A stretch of DNA of 47,301 bases from CAZSRL01 sp964609615 (GCA_964609615.1 CAZSRL010000005.1:1-47301), one strand, 5' to 3'. Shown: positions 15,242-24,810, counted from the stretch's first letter. A program made the numbers and translations. The notes: generated by a model from the sequence alone, not told the origin.

Positions 15242-15629
15242 AAAAGGATTTGGAAAGTTTTTAGCAGGAGCTGCTATTGGAGCTGGATTAGGAGTATTAT
15301 TTGCACCTAAGAAAGGGGAAGAAACAAGAGCTGACTTAAAAGTTAAATTAGAAGAATTAATCGCAAAAGCAAGAGAAATTGATGTTTGTGATGTAAAGGA
15401 AGAAATTGAACAAAGAGCAATGGATATAAAAAATGAACTTGAAGATTTAGACAAAGAAAAAGTTAAAAAAATTGCTAAAGAAAAAGGTAAAGTACTTAAA
15501 AAGAAAGCTGAAGAGCTTTATAAATATGCTGTTAAAGAAGGTACTCCTGTGTTAGAAAAACTAGCAGACGATGTTAGAATTAAAACATTAGAAGTTGTTA
15601 AACAAGTAGAAAATAAATTAGAAAAATAA
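15234..15629 (+). CDS. YtxH-like protein
   Basis: 131 residues from ATG 15234 behind AAGGAGG. The YtxH hallmark is clear: an N-terminal Gly/Ala-rich membrane-active segment GKFLAGAAIGAGLGVLFAPK followed by KGEETRADLK. A long Lys/Glu amphipathic helix follows to the end. The family is stress-induced and membrane-associated; its biochemical role is unsettled. It is the last gene of the apparent four-gene unit starting at the lipoprotein. Confidence 0.88.
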   Translation: MSKKGFGKFLAGAAIGAGLGVLFAPKKGEETRADLKVKLEELIAKAREIDVCDVKEEIEQRAMDIKNELEDLDKEKVKKIAKEKGKVLKKKAEELYKYAVKEGTPVLEKLADDVRIKTLEVVKQVENKLEK

Positions 15630-15649
15630 ATTAAGATAAAATAAGAGTA

Positions 15650-15830
15650 ATTTAATAATTAATTAATAGAGAGTTAGTGGTTGGTGGAAACTAAAAGAGT
15701 TATTAAATGAATATACATATTTTGGAGTTTATTCGTTAACTTGCGTTAAAAGTATAAAGAGCATGAAAGTCATGAAATAAGGTGGTACCGCGAGTAATTC
15801 GTCCTTATATTATGACTTTTATTTTATAAA
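15650..15830 (+). promoter_or_regulatory. T-box riboswitch (tRNA-Tyr) upstream of tyrS
   Basis: The T-box consensus TGGTACCGCG stands at 15783-15792 (AAGG before it completes the T-box). A stem-I region with GTTAGTGGTTGGTGGAAACT occupies about 15673-15692, and a plausible Tyr specifier TAC is at 15714-15716. The terminator pairs AAAGTCATGAAATAAGG with the segment 15803-15821 (CCTTAT-ATT-ATGACTTTT). Uncharged tRNA-Tyr binding favours the antiterminator and lets tyrS be transcribed. Confidence 0.95.
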
Positions 15831-15846
15831 AAGAAGGAAGTGTATT

Positions 15847-17064
15847 ATGAAATTATATGATGAATTAGTATGGAGAGGTTTAATAAAAGATATATCATCT
15901 CCTGAATTAGAGAAAAAAATTAATGAAGGTGGATTAACTTTTTATATAGGAACTGACCCAACTGCATCTTCTATGCATATTGGACATTTTTCTAGTTTTT
16001 TAATAAGTACAAGACTTAAAAAAGCTGGACATAATCCTATATTATTAATAGGAGGAGCAACAAGTTTAATTGGAGATCCTAAACCTAGTGCAGAAAGAAC
16101 AATTATTAGTAAAGAAAAAGTAAAAGAAAATGTTATTGCAATGCAGAAACAAGCAGAAGATGTTTTTGGATTTAAGGTAGTTAATAATTATGATTGGAGT
16201 AAAGATATTAACTTTATAGACTTTTTAAGAGATTATGGTAAGTATTTTACAGTTAATTATATGTTAGATAAGGATATTATAAAAAGAAGGTTAGAAACAG
16301 GTATAACATATACAGAATTCTCATATATGATTATGCAAGCGTTAGATTTTTTATATTTATATGAAAAAGAAGATTGTGTTCTTCAAGTAGCGGGATCTGA
16401 TCAATGGGGAAATATAACTGCGGGAATAGATTTAATTAGAAAAAAATTAAATAAAGAAGCATATGGATTTACTATGCCTTTAATAACAGATACATCTGGA
16501 AATAAAATTGGTAAAACTGATGGTAATGCTTTATGGCTTGATAAAAATAAAACATCAAGTTATGAATTATTTCAATATTTTATAAATATAACTGATGATA
16601 ATGTAATAAGTTTATTAAAAGCATTAACATTTTTAACTCCAGAAGAAATAAAAGATTTAGAAATTAGTATAAAAGAAGAACCTCATTTAAGAAAAGCAAG
16701 TAAAACACTTGCTAAAGAAGTAATTGTATTCTTACATGGAGAAGAAGAATATAATAAAGCAGTTAAAATAAGTGAGTGTTTATTTAGTGGAGAAATTGAT
16801 AAACTCTCATGCGATGAAATAGAAGATGTTATTAAAACATTACCAATAACAATTATAAATAAAGATATAGAAATAACTGATGCACTTGTACAAACTAATA
16901 TCTGTTCTTCTAAAAGAGAAGCAAGAGAAATGTTAGATAACAACGCTATTAGTATTAATGGAGAAAAAATAACCTCTGAATATAAAATAAACAAGTTATT
17001 AAATGATAAATATTTAATAGTAAGAAAAGGTAAAAAGAATTATTTTGCAATAGAAGTAAAATAA
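15847..17064 (+). CDS. tyrS: Tyrosyl-tRNA synthetase
   Basis: Charges tRNA-Tyr with tyrosine via tyrosyl-AMP; cytosolic homodimer. 405 residues, slightly shorter than the usual ~420. HIGH-type motif in TASSMHIGHFSSF (about 37-49), the QVAGSDQWGNI tyrosine-binding block, the KMSKS-equivalent GNKIGKTDGNALW, and a C-terminal S4 RNA-binding domain (SSKREAREMLDNNAISING). RBS AAGGAAG before ATG 15847. It is controlled by the T-box just upstream, which fixes the substrate as Tyr. Confidence 0.97.
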   Translation: MKLYDELVWRGLIKDISSPELEKKINEGGLTFYIGTDPTASSMHIGHFSSFLISTRLKKAGHNPILLIGGATSLIGDPKPSAERTIISKEKVKENVIAMQKQAEDVFGFKVVNNYDWSKDINFIDFLRDYGKYFTVNYMLDKDIIKRRLETGITYTEFSYMIMQALDFLYLYEKEDCVLQVAGSDQWGNITAGIDLIRKKLNKEAYGFTMPLITDTSGNKIGKTDGNALWLDKNKTSSYELFQYFINITDDNVISLLKALTFLTPEEIKDLEISIKEEPHLRKASKTLAKEVIVFLHGEEEYNKAVKISECLFSGEIDKLSCDEIEDVIKTLPITIINKDIEITDALVQTNICSSKREAREMLDNNAISINGEKITSEYKINKLLNDKYLIVRKGKKNYFAIEVK

Positions 17065-17101
17065 TTCTTTTTCTTTTTCATATTATTTTATAGGTGGTTT
17101 T

Positions 17102-17929
17102 ATGAATAATATATTTAAATGTATTGGAATAGTTTGTTTAGTAGTATTTAGTTTTTTTTATACTAATAAAGCTATTTCTTTTAATGATGAAAATGATCCT
17201 ATTATGAAAAGTATTTTAACTTTTAAAGAAAATGATTATAAAAAATGTATTGAAGGACAAAAAACAAAAGATGGTGTAGTTTTAAGAGTGATGGGAAAAG
17301 AAGTTAATATAGTAAAAAGTTATTATAATATGAGAGGAATTGGATTTAATGAAGATTTACTTGTTTATAATGAAGATGAGTGTGAAATAACTAATACTAG
17401 TTCTTTAGATAATTATATTATAGGTGGTAATAAAGTTAAAAATAGTGTTAGTATTCTTTTAATAGTAAATGATGGTACTTTGTTAGAAAATTTTGTTAGT
17501 ATTTGTGATAAAAAAGATGTTAAAATTAGTTTTGTTGTAAATGGAAGTACTTTAGAAACTAATAAAGATTTATTTAAAAAACTTATTAATAATAAATATG
17601 ATGTTTTATATAATGGAACTGATGATGCCGATTTAAAAAAGTTTAGAAAAATAATGAATGAAATAAGTGATAATAAAAGTTATTGTGTTTATTCAAGTAA
17701 TAATAACTTATTAAATATGTGTAGTAGTTATAATATTAATACTATTAAAAGTGATGTATTAATAGAAAAAGAGTTATTAAAAAATGTTAAAATGTATTCT
17801 AGTAAAGGAACCTTTTTATTAATTAAAGAAAATAGTTATATAAAAAACGAATTAAGTGCTAGTATAAATTATATAAAAGCAAAGGGATTAAATATCACTA
17901 CTATAACTAAGCATCTAAGTGATTATTAA
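17102..17929 (+). CDS. Exported polysaccharide-deacetylase-like protein without catalytic residues
   Basis: 275 residues from ATG 17102 (RBS TAGGTGG). Signal peptide or anchor at residues 5-25. Residues about 115-275 follow the NodB/polysaccharide-deacetylase barrel order (VSILLIVNDGTLLENFVSIC, VKISFVVNGSTLE, a final LNITTITKHLSDY strand). The metal-binding Asp-Asp and H-x3-H residues of active enzymes are missing: the first motif is VNDG rather than FDDG, and there is no HxxxH. It is probably a non-catalytic wall- or spore-associated relative. The family call is moderate. Confidence 0.6.
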   Translation: MNNIFKCIGIVCLVVFSFFYTNKAISFNDENDPIMKSILTFKENDYKKCIEGQKTKDGVVLRVMGKEVNIVKSYYNMRGIGFNEDLLVYNEDECEITNTSSLDNYIIGGNKVKNSVSILLIVNDGTLLENFVSICDKKDVKISFVVNGSTLETNKDLFKKLINNKYDVLYNGTDDADLKKFRKIMNEISDNKSYCVYSSNNNLLNMCSSYNINTIKSDVLIEKELLKNVKMYSSKGTFLLIKENSYIKNELSASINYIKAKGLNITTITKHLSDY

Positions 17930-17977
17930 TTGCAAATAATATTAAATATGCTATAATTAACAAAGGAGGGATGCCAA

Positions 17978-18220
17978 ATGGCTATTAATGTTGAAAGATT
18001 TGAAAAAGGGGAATTCAAATATAATAATTTAAATGAAGAAGAAAGAGAAACTCAAAGAGAGTATTTAGATATTTTAAATAAAAAAGATTGGTACAGCGGA
18101 GCTTTAAATGGTGTATGTTGCCCAGCACCAGATTATGATGTTATATATTTTATTAATTATAATAAGATTATAAATGAAAAAAATTATGAAGAAAATAAAA
18201 CAGAACAAATAAAGAGATAA
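17978..18220 (+). CDS. Small conserved-looking hypothetical protein
   Basis: 80 residues from ATG 17978 behind a perfect AAGGAGGG, with its own terminator. Soluble and charged, with a central motif KKDWYSGALNGVCCPAPDYDVIYF containing a CC pair. There is no recognised family. The RBS quality and tight spacing make it a real gene. Its promoter is probably the TATAAT at 17953-17958, just after the previous gene's stop. Confidence 0.75.
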   Translation: MAINVERFEKGEFKYNNLNEEERETQREYLDILNKKDWYSGALNGVCCPAPDYDVIYFINYNKIINEKNYEENKTEQIKR

Positions 18221-18247
18221 AGTAGATAAATACTTTATTTTTTTTTG
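18217..18247 (+). terminator. Terminator before the RNase J-like gene
   Basis: ATAAAGTA (18217-18224) and TACTTTAT (18231-18238) with a 6-nt loop and a T run. Confidence 0.85.
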
Positions 18248-18306
18248 TATTTTTGATATAATACTATTTAGTTATTTATCTTTTATCTTTAAGAAGGGAG
18301 AATAAA

Positions 18307-19953
18307 ATGAGTAATATAAAATTAATGGCCTTGGGAGGTTTAAATGAGAATGGAAAAAATCTCTATGTTTTAGAGGTTGATGAAAAAATATTAATATTTG
18401 ATGCTGGACTTAAGTTCGCACCAGATAAAATGTATGGAATTGATTATATAATTCCTGATTTTAAATATTTAATAGAAAATAAAGAAAGAATAATAGGGGT
18501 TTTTATAACACATGCTCATTATGAAAATATGGGTTCTGTTACTGACTTAGTTCGTGAAATACCAGAGGTTAATATATATTGTACTAAGTTTGCTTATAAT
18601 ATATTAATTGATGAAGCAAAGGAAGATAATGTTGAACTAAAAAATATTAACGTTATTAATGCTTATAAAAAAATAAGTTTTGATAATTTTAGTGTTTTTC
18701 CATTTAGTGTAACACATTCAGTTCCTGAGAGTGTAGGATATGCAGTTAATACTAAAGATGGTGCTATTGTATACATGGGAGACTTTATAATAGATTCTAC
18801 TATGAAAGATAAATATGAAATGGATTTAGGTAAAGTAGCATATATTGGTAAAAAAGGTGTTTTACTTTTAATGTGTGAAAGTGTATTTTCTGAAAAGAAA
18901 GGCTTCACAGCGCCTAATCATAAATTAGAAAACGTATTTAAAAGTGTTATAAAGAAACATAAACAAAGAATAATATTTACAATACTTCCTCTTCATATAT
19001 CAACTATGCAAGAAATATTTAATGTACTTAATAATGATAATAGAAAAGTTATTATAATGGGTAAGAAGTTACAAACTATTGTTAATATGTGTATTAAAGA
19101 AAATTATTTAAATATTAATAAAAATATTATAGGGGACTTAACTAATTTAAAAGATCCGAATAGTATAATATTGATTTGTAATGATAGAGAAACTCCATAT
19201 TATAATTTAAGTAGAATTGTAAATGGTTATGATAAGTTTGTTAAGTTAGAACAAAGTGATACTATTTGTTTTGCTGAACCTAGTTATGACGCTTATGAAA
19301 CAACTTTAGTAAAACTTATGAATGATATAGCAATTAAGGGAGCGGATATTGAAACTATTCCTAAAGAAAAAAGTGTTAGATATCATGCTAGTAGTGAAGA
19401 TATTATGCTTTTAACAAAGTTATTTAATCCTAAATATTATATGCCTATTAAAGGAGAATATCGTTATCAAGTAAATAATGCTAAGTTAGCAGAAATGGTT
19501 GGTATAAAGCCTGAAAACATACTTTTAAAAGAAAATGGAGATGTTATATCTATTGTGGATGGGAAATTTAAAAATACATTTGAACATATAAATGTAGATG
19601 ATGTTTTAATTGATGGTAAGAGTACTTCTGATGTAGGTGAATTAGTATTAAAAGATAGAGAGATGTTAAGTGATAATGGACTTGTTTTAGTTAGTGCTAC
19701 ACTTGATAAAAAAACAAAGAATTTATTATCTGGGCCTGAGGTATTAACTAGAGGATTTATTTATGTAAAAGATAATAAAGAAATGATTAAAGATATTCAA
19801 GATATATCTTTAGAAGTTGTTAAGAATAATACAAATAATAATTATGCTGATTATGGAAAAATAAGAAATGAAATAAGAGAAAAACTTGGTAAGTTTATAT
19901 ATAAGGAGACAGAATGTAAACCAATGATACTTACTGTTATACAAGAAATATAG
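18307..19953 (+). CDS. RNase J-family protein lacking metal-binding residues (RNase J2-like)
   Basis: 548 residues, full RNase J length: an N-terminal beta-lactamase fold, a beta-CASP domain, and a C-terminal domain. RNase J enzymes degrade and mature RNA 5' to 3'. The metal motif HxHxDH is here HAHYEN (H69, H71, then E73-N74), so the Asp and third His are gone. Later ligands are also altered: an SGHAS-type motif has become YHASSED, PVHGEYR is PIKGEYR, and the D of DSTN is E (CES). VTHSVPESVGYA and GDF remain. In Bacillus and Staphylococcus, RNase J2 is likewise weak or inactive and works as the partner of J1, so this is most likely the J2 subunit; the active J1 must be encoded elsewhere. RBS AAGGGAG. 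Confidence 0.88.
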   Translation: MSNIKLMALGGLNENGKNLYVLEVDEKILIFDAGLKFAPDKMYGIDYIIPDFKYLIENKERIIGVFITHAHYENMGSVTDLVREIPEVNIYCTKFAYNILIDEAKEDNVELKNINVINAYKKISFDNFSVFPFSVTHSVPESVGYAVNTKDGAIVYMGDFIIDSTMKDKYEMDLGKVAYIGKKGVLLLMCESVFSEKKGFTAPNHKLENVFKSVIKKHKQRIIFTILPLHISTMQEIFNVLNNDNRKVIIMGKKLQTIVNMCIKENYLNINKNIIGDLTNLKDPNSIILICNDRETPYYNLSRIVNGYDKFVKLEQSDTICFAEPSYDAYETTLVKLMNDIAIKGADIETIPKEKSVRYHASSEDIMLLTKLFNPKYYMPIKGEYRYQVNNAKLAEMVGIKPENILLKENGDVISIVDGKFKNTFEHINVDDVLIDGKSTSDVGELVLKDREMLSDNGLVLVSATLDKKTKNLLSGPEVLTRGFIYVKDNKEMIKDIQDISLEVVKNNTNNNYADYGKIRNEIREKLGKFIYKETECKPMILTVIQEI

Positions 19954-19963
19954 GTGAAGTAAA

Positions 19964-21085
19964 ATGATATATTTAGATTATTGTGCTACAACGCCAGTTA
20001 ATAATGAAGTATTAGATAGTTATAATAGAGTTACAAAAGAATATATAGGTAATGCAAATTCAATGCATAACTTAGGTGTTAAAAGTAAGGAGCTTATGTT
20101 AAAAGCAACTAAACAAATAAGTGATATTTTTTCATGTAGTCCAAAAGAGATTATCTATACCTCAGGAGCAAGTGAAAGTAATAGTAGTGCTATTAAAGGT
20201 GTTGCTTATAGTTTTAAAAATAGAGGTAAACATATAATAACTAGTAAACTTGAACATAAAAGTGTATTAGATGTTATGAATTATTTAGAAAAAGAAGGAT
20301 ATGAAATATCCTATGTAAAAATTAATAAAGATGGATTAGTTGATTTAAATGATTTAGATAGACTTATAAGAAAAGATACTATATTAGTCTCAATATGTTT
20401 TGTTAATTCAGAAACAGGTTATAGACAATCATTAAAAGCAATAAGACAAGTTATTAACAAAAAAAATAATAACACTATATTTCATAGTGATATGACACAA
20501 GCATTAGGTAAAATAAAAATAGATTTAAAAGATATAGATTTTGCTAGTTTCTCAGGACATAAAATATATGCTCCTAAAGGAATAGGACTTTTATATAAAA
20601 ATGAAAAGATTAATATAGAACCATTAATATATGGAACAACTGATAATACACCAAATAGAGGTGGAACACCAGCTCTTCCTTTAATCGCATCCTTATCAAA
20701 AGCAATAAGACTTATTAATGAACAGTTAGATGAAAATTATAAATATGTTGAAAAATTAAATAATAAATTATTAAAATCACTAAGTGATTATGATATAAAA
20801 GTAAATTCTAATAATAATAGTATTCCTCATATTATAAATATAAGTTTAAAGAAAATAAAATCTGAAACTTTTTTACATGCTTTAGGTAGACATGAAGTAT
20901 TTGTTTCAACAAATACAGCATGTTCAACAGGTAAAGAAAGTACTATATTAAAAGAACTAACTGATGATAAACTTATTAGTACAACATCTATTAGAATAAG
21001 TTTATCTTATTTAACAACGATAGAAGAAATAAATAAATTTAGTTTAATATTTAAAGAAGAAATAGATAACTTATTATTAAAATAG
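19964..21085 (+). CDS. Cysteine desulfurase (NifS/IscS-like), dedicated to ThiI
   Basis: A PLP-dependent enzyme that takes sulfur from cysteine as a persulfide on its own Cys and passes it on. 373 residues. N-terminal YLDYCATTPVNNEV, PLP-contact SGASESNSSAIKG, Schiff-base Lys in FSGHKIYAPKGIG, and the active-site loop Cys in TNTACSTGKE (about 325-330). It is followed after 9 bp by thiI. In Bacillus the same pair (nifZ-thiI) makes 4-thiouridine in tRNA, which identifies the likely acceptor. RBS TAGGTGA overlaps the previous stop codon, so cotranscription with the RNase J-like gene is likely. Confidence 0.93.
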   Translation: MIYLDYCATTPVNNEVLDSYNRVTKEYIGNANSMHNLGVKSKELMLKATKQISDIFSCSPKEIIYTSGASESNSSAIKGVAYSFKNRGKHIITSKLEHKSVLDVMNYLEKEGYEISYVKINKDGLVDLNDLDRLIRKDTILVSICFVNSETGYRQSLKAIRQVINKKNNNTIFHSDMTQALGKIKIDLKDIDFASFSGHKIYAPKGIGLLYKNEKINIEPLIYGTTDNTPNRGGTPALPLIASLSKAIRLINEQLDENYKYVEKLNNKLLKSLSDYDIKVNSNNNSIPHIINISLKKIKSETFLHALGRHEVFVSTNTACSTGKESTILKELTDDKLISTTSIRISLSYLTTIEEINKFSLIFKEEIDNLLLK

Positions 21086-21094
21086 GAGGTAGTG

Positions 21095-22267
21095 ATGGAA
21101 AAACTTATATTAATAAAATATGGAGAACTTACAACTAAAAAAGATAATAGAGGATTTTTTATTAAAACACTTGAAAATAATATAATAGATAATTTATATG
21201 ATATAGATTATAAAATAAAAAAAGATTATGCTAGAATGTTTATTTATACAAAAGAAATAGAAAAAACAATAAATAGATTAAAAAAAATATTTGGAATACA
21301 TGAAATAGTAGAAGCTTATAAACTAGATAGTTTAGATATAGAGACTATAAAAAAAGAAAGTTTAAATTTATTAAAAAAAGAAAGCTTTAAAACATTTAAA
21401 ATAGAAACTAAAAGAAGTAATAAATCTTTTCCTATTAAAAGTATGGATGTTAGTAGAAATGTAGGAGGATTTATTTTAAAAAATATTTCTAATATAAATG
21501 TAGATGTACATAATCCAGAAGTTTTACTTAATATTGAAATAAGAAATGAAGCAACATTTATATATTATAAAGAATATAGTGGTTTAAAAGGATATCCCGT
21601 TGGAGTAGCAGGTAAGGGATTACTTATGTTAAGTGGAGGAATTGATTCTCCTGTGGCGGGTTATTTGTGTATGAAAAGGGGGATAAAATTAGATTATTTA
21701 TATTTTGATTCTCCTCCTCATACAAGTATAGAAGCAAAGAACAAAGTAATGAAACTAGCAAAGAAATTAAATGAATATAATAATATTGGTAAGCTTTACA
21801 TTGTAAACTTTACAAAGTGTCAAGAAAGTATTTTAAAAAATATACCTCATCATTATTTAATAACTATTATGAGAAGAATGATGTATAAAATATCAGAAGA
21901 ACTATCAAATAAATATAATTATTTAGCTGTTATTAATGGAGAAAATATTTCACAAGTAGCATCTCAAACATTAACTAGTATGAAAGCAATTAATGAAATA
22001 GTAAAAATACCTATTATAAGACCACTTGCGACATATGATAAATTAGAAATAATAGATTTAGCAAAAAAAATAGATACATATGAAACAAGTATACTTCCAT
22101 ATGAAGACTGTTGTACTATATTTGTTCCTAAACATCCTGTTATTAATCCTAATATAAATAATGTAAAAGAATATGAACAACTAATACCATTTGATGAATT
22201 AATAAAAGAATGTATTTTAAATGTTGAAGTATTAAAACTAGAAGAAATAAAAGAAGAATATTTGTAA
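21095..22267 (+). CDS. thiI: tRNA 4-thiouridine synthase ThiI
   Basis: Adenylates U8 of tRNA and inserts sulfur to give s4U, a near-UV sensor. 390 residues: an N-terminal ferredoxin-like/THUMP region (about 1-165), then a PP-loop ATP pyrophosphatase domain with LMLSGGIDSPVAGYL. It lacks the C-terminal rhodanese domain of the E. coli enzyme, as do Bacillus homologues, and therefore relies on the upstream desulfurase. A late CC pair (DCCTIFVPKHP) may take part in sulfur transfer. Start at ATG 21095 after GGAGG; the GTG one codon earlier is less well placed. Confidence 0.95.
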   Translation: MEKLILIKYGELTTKKDNRGFFIKTLENNIIDNLYDIDYKIKKDYARMFIYTKEIEKTINRLKKIFGIHEIVEAYKLDSLDIETIKKESLNLLKKESFKTFKIETKRSNKSFPIKSMDVSRNVGGFILKNISNINVDVHNPEVLLNIEIRNEATFIYYKEYSGLKGYPVGVAGKGLLMLSGGIDSPVAGYLCMKRGIKLDYLYFDSPPHTSIEAKNKVMKLAKKLNEYNNIGKLYIVNFTKCQESILKNIPHHYLITIMRRMMYKISEELSNKYNYLAVINGENISQVASQTLTSMKAINEIVKIPIIRPLATYDKLEIIDLAKKIDTYETSILPYEDCCTIFVPKHPVINPNINNVKEYEQLIPFDELIKECILNVEVLKLEEIKEEYL

Positions 22268-22300
22268 GTATAACGTATATAATATAATTAGGTGATTATA

Positions 22301-22405
22301 TTGTCTATTAATAAAGAAAAATTTAAAAAGTATGATAATAATTTTTTTGAAATAAAAAATAAAACAAAAAATAAAAACTATTTTGGAATTGATAAACAAA
22401 AATAG
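22301..22405 (+). CDS. Possible 34-residue small protein
   Basis: TTG start at 22301 preceded by TAGGTGATTATA, the RBS style used throughout this genome, and by a -10-like TATAAT just upstream (22280-22286). The product is very Lys/Asn-rich (begins MSINKEKFKKYDNN). Its 3' end overlaps a terminator stem. No family is known. The alternative is a short untranslated transcript. Confidence 0.4.
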   Translation: MSINKEKFKKYDNNFFEIKNKTKNKNYFGIDKQK

Positions 22406-22414
22406 TTTTTTTTT
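22374..22414 (+). terminator. Terminator after the 34-codon ORF
   Basis: AAAACTATTTT (about 22374-22384) and AAAATAGTTTT (about 22399-22409), then a T run. Confidence 0.7.
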
Positions 22415-22459
22415 AATTTTTTGTGATATAATTAAATGTATTAAAAAGGATGTGGAAAA

Positions 22460-23557
22460 ATGCCTATATTAAATACTGTTATATATTCAATAATAATATT
22501 AACAATATTATTTATTGATTATTATGGAAAATATAAAAAAGAATACGATGCTAATTCATATTTATTTATAACTATGATAGCACTTACAATAGGAATATCT
22601 TTTTTATTAGGAATTATAAATATAGTAAGTTTAAACGCTGTAATAGTAGAGATTATTTTATATGTTTCATATATAGTATCAATGTTATTAGGATTGTTCT
22701 TTTTATACTATATATTTAAAAATTATTTTTTTGAAAAACAAACAACCAATTATTTTTGTATAGGTTTATATGCTGCTTATTATATTGCTTATTTAATAAT
22801 AATAACTTTATTATTTCATAGCCATCTAGCAATTGATTTAAGTATAGATTATGCTGCTAATAAAGAAATATTTACTTTTAATGTACTAGCAATAATCATA
22901 CCAACATTTATAACATTTATATTATATATAATTAAAAGTATAAATATTAAAAAAGTTTCAACAAAAGCACTTGTTATATTCTTAATATTACTAATAAGTT
23001 TTTCTTTAGATATAATATTTAATTCCGTATACACATCAGTAATGGGAATAACAATGGCTTTATTAATAATGTATATTACAAAATATGATAAAGTTATTTA
23101 TACAGATCCATTAACTAAAGTATATAATAGAAGATTTTTTGATAATTTAAGTTTCTCAAACTATATGTCTAATTTAAAAGGACATTATGGAATATTTATG
23201 ATTGATATAGATGATTTTAAAAATATTAATGATAAATATGGTCATAAAGAGGGAGATAAGGTTTTAAAAATAGTATCTTCTATATTATATAAATCTGTTA
23301 GAAAATCAGATTATATTGTAAGATATGGTGGAGATGAATTTTTAGTAATTGCTAAAGTAAAAGACGAAAAAGATATAGAGTTAATTGAAGAAAAAATACT
23401 TGATAATTTAAAAAGTCATAATAGTAAATCTAAAATACAAATATCATTTTCTGTAGGTGGAGAATTATATCATTCAGATAAGAGTGAGTTCCATTCTATT
23501 TTGCAAAACGCAGATAATAGAATGTATGATAAAAAAAAGAATAAAAATAGTAAATAA
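22460..23557 (+). CDS. Membrane diguanylate cyclase (GGDEF)
   Basis: Makes cyclic di-GMP from two GTP. 365 residues: seven or so membrane helices (about 1-205) forming a 7TM-type sensor, then a GGDEF domain beginning DPLTKVYNRRFF. The active-site motif is intact (YGGDEF), as are the metal Asp in MIDIDDFKNIND and the inhibitory I-site RKSD exactly five residues before GGDEF, so the enzyme should be active and product-inhibited. RBS AAAAAGGATG. No phosphodiesterase or PilZ gene is in the window. It has a monocistronic look. Confidence 0.93.
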   Translation: MPILNTVIYSIIILTILFIDYYGKYKKEYDANSYLFITMIALTIGISFLLGIINIVSLNAVIVEIILYVSYIVSMLLGLFFLYYIFKNYFFEKQTTNYFCIGLYAAYYIAYLIIITLLFHSHLAIDLSIDYAANKEIFTFNVLAIIIPTFITFILYIIKSINIKKVSTKALVIFLILLISFSLDIIFNSVYTSVMGITMALLIMYITKYDKVIYTDPLTKVYNRRFFDNLSFSNYMSNLKGHYGIFMIDIDDFKNINDKYGHKEGDKVLKIVSSILYKSVRKSDYIVRYGGDEFLVIAKVKDEKDIELIEEKILDNLKSHNSKSKIQISFSVGGELYHSDKSEFHSILQNADNRMYDKKKNKNSK

Positions 23558-23627
23558 AATGAATAATAAAGTAAAATACATTTAAATTTACTTTTTTTTT
23601 TGATATAATTTATATTGGGTGAAGAAA

Positions 23628-24803
23628 ATGAAAATATTGAGTATTAACGCAGGTAGTTCATCATTGAAATTTACAATGTTTGAAATGCCAGAAGAAAAAG
23701 TGTTAGTTAATGGACTATTTGAAAAAATAGGAATTGAAGGTAGTAAATATACTATCAAATTAAATGGAGAAAAAATTAGTAAAGAAGAACCTTTAGAAAA
23801 TCATACTAAAGCAGTAAAGATTTTATTAGATGAACTTATTAATTTAAAAGTTATTTCTTCTTATGAAGAAATAGAAGGAGTAGGACATAGATTAGTTCAC
23901 GGAGGAAGTAAATTTGCTGACTCAGTTTTAATTACAGATGACGTATTAAAAACAGTTGAAGAACTTATTCCTTTAGCACCTCTACATAATCCAGCTAATT
24001 TAACTGGAGTAAAAGCATTTAGAGATGTTATACCTAATTTAAAAGATGTTGCTGTATTTGATACTGCATTTCATCAAACAATGAAAAAAGAAGCGTTCTT
24101 ATATCCTGTACCATATGAATGGTATACAGAATATGGAGTTAGAAAATATGGTTTTCATGGAGCAAGTCATAAATACTTAGCTAATCGTTTAGAAGAAATA
24201 ACTAATAAAAAAGGAAAATTTATTATATGTCATTTAGGTAACGGTGGAAGTATTAGTGCTGTTAAAGATGGAATATGTATAAATACTACTATGGGATTTA
24301 CTCCTAATGCTGGTATTATGATGGGTACTAGATGTGGTGATGTTGATTCTACAATTATTCCTTATATTATGGAACAAACTGGAAAAAGTTTGGACGAAGT
24401 AATGGATGATTTAAATAAAAAAAGTGGTTATTTAGGAATAAGCGGAGTAAGTAGTGATTCAAGAGATGTTGAACAAGGAATAAAAGATGGAAATGAAAGA
24501 TGTATTCTTGCTCAAAACATGTTTGTTAATAAAGTAGCGGGTTATATAGCTAGATATTTTGTATGTTTAGAAGGCTGTGATGCTATTTGTTTTAGTGCTG
24601 GTATTGGAGAAAATTCTATAGATACTAGAAAAAACATAGTAGATAAATTAAAATTTATGGGGATTAAAGTTGATGAAGAAAGAAATGGTGTAAGAGGAGT
24701 AGAAAGATTAATAACAGCAGATGATTCTACTGTTCCAGTATATGTTATTCCTACAGATGAAGAAGTTATGATAGCTAGAGATACTTATAACTTAATAAAG
24801 TAG
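23628..24803 (+). CDS. ackA: Acetate kinase
   Basis: Converts acetyl phosphate and ADP to acetate and ATP, the last step of fermentative acetate production; cytosolic. 391 residues, near the family's ~400. The N-terminal signature LSINAGSSSLKFTMFEM, VGHRLVHGG, the catalytic FDTAFHQTM, YGFHGASHKY, HLGNGGSISA and FSAGIGENS are all present. Start at ATG 23628 (RBS GGGTGAAG); an in-frame start 9 nt upstream overlaps the RBS. No pta lies alongside. The next gene follows after 7 bp, so they are probably cotranscribed. Confidence 0.97.
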   Translation: MKILSINAGSSSLKFTMFEMPEEKVLVNGLFEKIGIEGSKYTIKLNGEKISKEEPLENHTKAVKILLDELINLKVISSYEEIEGVGHRLVHGGSKFADSVLITDDVLKTVEELIPLAPLHNPANLTGVKAFRDVIPNLKDVAVFDTAFHQTMKKEAFLYPVPYEWYTEYGVRKYGFHGASHKYLANRLEEITNKKGKFIICHLGNGGSISAVKDGICINTTMGFTPNAGIMMGTRCGDVDSTIIPYIMEQTGKSLDEVMDDLNKKSGYLGISGVSSDSRDVEQGIKDGNERCILAQNMFVNKVAGYIARYFVCLEGCDAICFSAGIGENSIDTRKNIVDKLKFMGIKVDEERNGVRGVERLITADDSTVPVYVIPTDEEVMIARDTYNLIK

Positions 24804-24810
24804 GTGATTT

